Source: Monarcha castaneiventris obscurior (taxonomy: Eukaryota > Chordata > Aves > Passeriformes > Monarchidae). From it: a stretch of 64,000 bases of DNA. Of the stretch, positions 1-64,000 are shown piece after piece. Location: the NCBI GenBank assembly GCA_026261815.1, contig JAMPIT010000258.1, forward strand, positions 18,308,501 to 18,372,500, written 5' to 3'. The notes beneath the pieces are model-generated. The model saw nothing but the letters and a program-made list of their open reading frames with translations, was not told where the DNA came from and ran no database searches. The position numbers and the translations under genes are program-made. How positions within the stretch are numbered: position 1 is the stretch's first letter; each line of letters opens with the position of its first letter.

Positions 1-1537
1 ATGAATCTCTTAAAAAAATCTTAAATAATCTTCTCCTTGCTTCCTGGAGATTAGACTGAGCCCTGAAGTATGACTCACAAAAATGCCAGAGTCTTTCCAC
101 AGCAATACAGCTCCAAGAGGAATGAGAGTCTGTTCTCTCAAAGAGAGACAGCCTGCACCTCATGTGCCCTGTAGAGCAGGAGGCAGTGGCAGGGCAGAAG
201 CAGCCCTGAGTAATCAGCACTGTACATGGCTGGGTGCAGCTGCTGTCTAGAAACAGCTCAGGATGCAAGAAACTACCCCAAAGCAATAGTAGCATACACA
301 AGATAGGACTGCTCCTGGAATTCACTTCACTTGTTCCTCAAAATACCAAGCTGATTATTCTTTTTACTGTAGGGGAGAGTTTGGACTCTTCTCATGGTTG
401 CATGCTGGTTTACCATTCCATACTACTGCATGCAGAGCAGGGAGTGCTGAGTACATCATTCAGGTTTAGAGCCTGCTTAGATCACTTCAGATTTACCTTT
501 TTCCTTGACTGCAAACATTCACAAAAGCGCATTATGGTAAGAAATTCTGAATACCAAATTTTCTGGTCTTGTGCAATCTGAGGCGCTTGCCAAATCCTCT
601 GTCAGAGCATTTATACCCAATGGACCACGACAACATGTCATGGGTTAATTGGCTGCCATGACCATGCCCTGGAGAGACTGGCACATTGATCACTAAGGCT
701 TTCAGAACCTGCCAACCTACATGACCGTCTCCAAGCTGAAGACCTATTCATTTTATCAACATGGCTTCTGCTGAGTCAGTGTTTTTCACTTTTGAGGCAC
801 ATTCAATGTATGTGCCTGAACTCTAAGTCTAACCTAGTGTTAGAAGAGAACAGTCTATAAAACCTGCTGAGTTCCCATGTTCTTAGCTGTATTTCATGTT
901 CATCTCTCTGCTAAATGCAGACCATTAGTCCAATCTCTGAAATGCCATCATTTTGCCAGTTTCTGTGTCTTTAATACAGAATAAAATACTTGCTAATTTT
1001 TAAGACTAAACCTTGTAAAGTGCAACTAAGAAATACTATGCAAGAGAGAAGTCACAGTTCTCTTGTAAATGCACAAGAAATTAGTAATACCCAGACCAGT
1101 TGAACCAGAATAATGAATGTTTCAGTTCCTCTTTAATTTGCTAGGTTTAAAAAAAAAAAAAAAAAAAGAGATCACAGTGATCAGATCAGTTCAGCTTAAA
1201 GATGTAATATAATGAGTTTCTCTAGAGTTAATTAATGAGACCAGAAGAAATTCCCAAGAGTTTCTATGAGATCCCACTTGCATTGAGAAGAAAAATATAT
1301 GCTGGAACTGTACTTCTTTGCTGAGTTCCAGCTCTACACAGCAATATGCAGAGAACTGCCTAGTTGCCAGACCCTCAAGTTTTTTTCTACAAGGTGTACC
1401 TGAAGGACAAATTCCTGTAAGAGGACCAGCAGTCACAAGCTGCATAACCTCCAGAGGACCTATTTCACAAAACTGTCGAAGGACAGGACATGGCTGCAGC
1501 TAAAATAACAATCAGTATTTGCATTAGTCAGGGTTAC
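1..1537 (-). other. DPYD: DPYD intron 11 (partial)
   Basis: The first 1.5 kb of the intron after exon 11, running off the window at position 1. Exon 12 is not present. The only marked feature is a 19-base A run at 1149-1167. Short open frames on both strands show no family signature. Confidence 0.9.
1149..1167. repeat. Poly(A) run, 19 bases
   Basis: An uninterrupted A run in intron 11. The preceding sequence contains no AATAAA within 30 bases, and no retrocopy body is recognised. Confidence 0.85.

Positions 1538-64000
<62,463 letters not shown>

Overview
The window is vertebrate nuclear DNA, almost certainly from a bird and probably a passerine. It is AT-rich, with small exons separated by large introns that have GT..AG boundaries. 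Two kinds of interspersed repeat give the lineage: CR1 LINE 3' ends (around 21.2 kb and 55.5 kb) and a SINE with a tRNA-Ile-like head and a CR1-like tail (34.4-34.55 kb). That SINE matches my memory of TguSINE1, which was described from zebra finch and other passerines.

Only one gene is supported: DPYD, dihydropyrimidine dehydrogenase, on the minus strand. Its 5' and 3' parts lie outside the window. Seven consecutive coding exons are present, equivalent to human exons 5-11 and human residues 108-446. From high to low coordinate they are exon 5 (60917-61078), exon 6 (51649-51845), exon 7 (47689-47770), exon 8 (44367-44454), exon 9 (6607-6714), exon 10 (3402-3571) and exon 11 (1538-1748). All lengths and intron phases agree with the human gene as I remember it. 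The reading frame is open through all 1,018 coding bases, so this looks like a functional orthologue. Together the exons encode the second half of the N-terminal Fe-S domain, the first FAD-binding segment and the NADPH-binding domain. These parts carry electrons from NADPH through FAD to the Fe-S chain. The FMN/pyrimidine domain and the C-terminal Fe-S domain would lie further along the minus strand, beyond position 1.

The rest is intron. Intron 8 is 37,652 bp, more than half of the window. It contains a CR1 end, a SINE, an ancient MIR-like SINE, a possible LTR remnant, a 41-base T run, several GC-elevated patches and some blocks that look like conserved non-coding DNA. Intron 7 holds a second MIR-like relic. 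Intron 5 holds two adjacent CR1 ends, a third MIR-like relic and a perfect 18-bp palindrome containing an RFX X-box, next to a 204-codon open frame. The most testable new observation is an exon-like stretch in intron 8 (14783-15096, minus strand). It has a good acceptor, is in phase with exon 8, stays open for 103 codons, and has AATAAA shortly after its stop. It could be an alternative terminal exon. I see no bacterial, CRISPR or other genetic system in the window.
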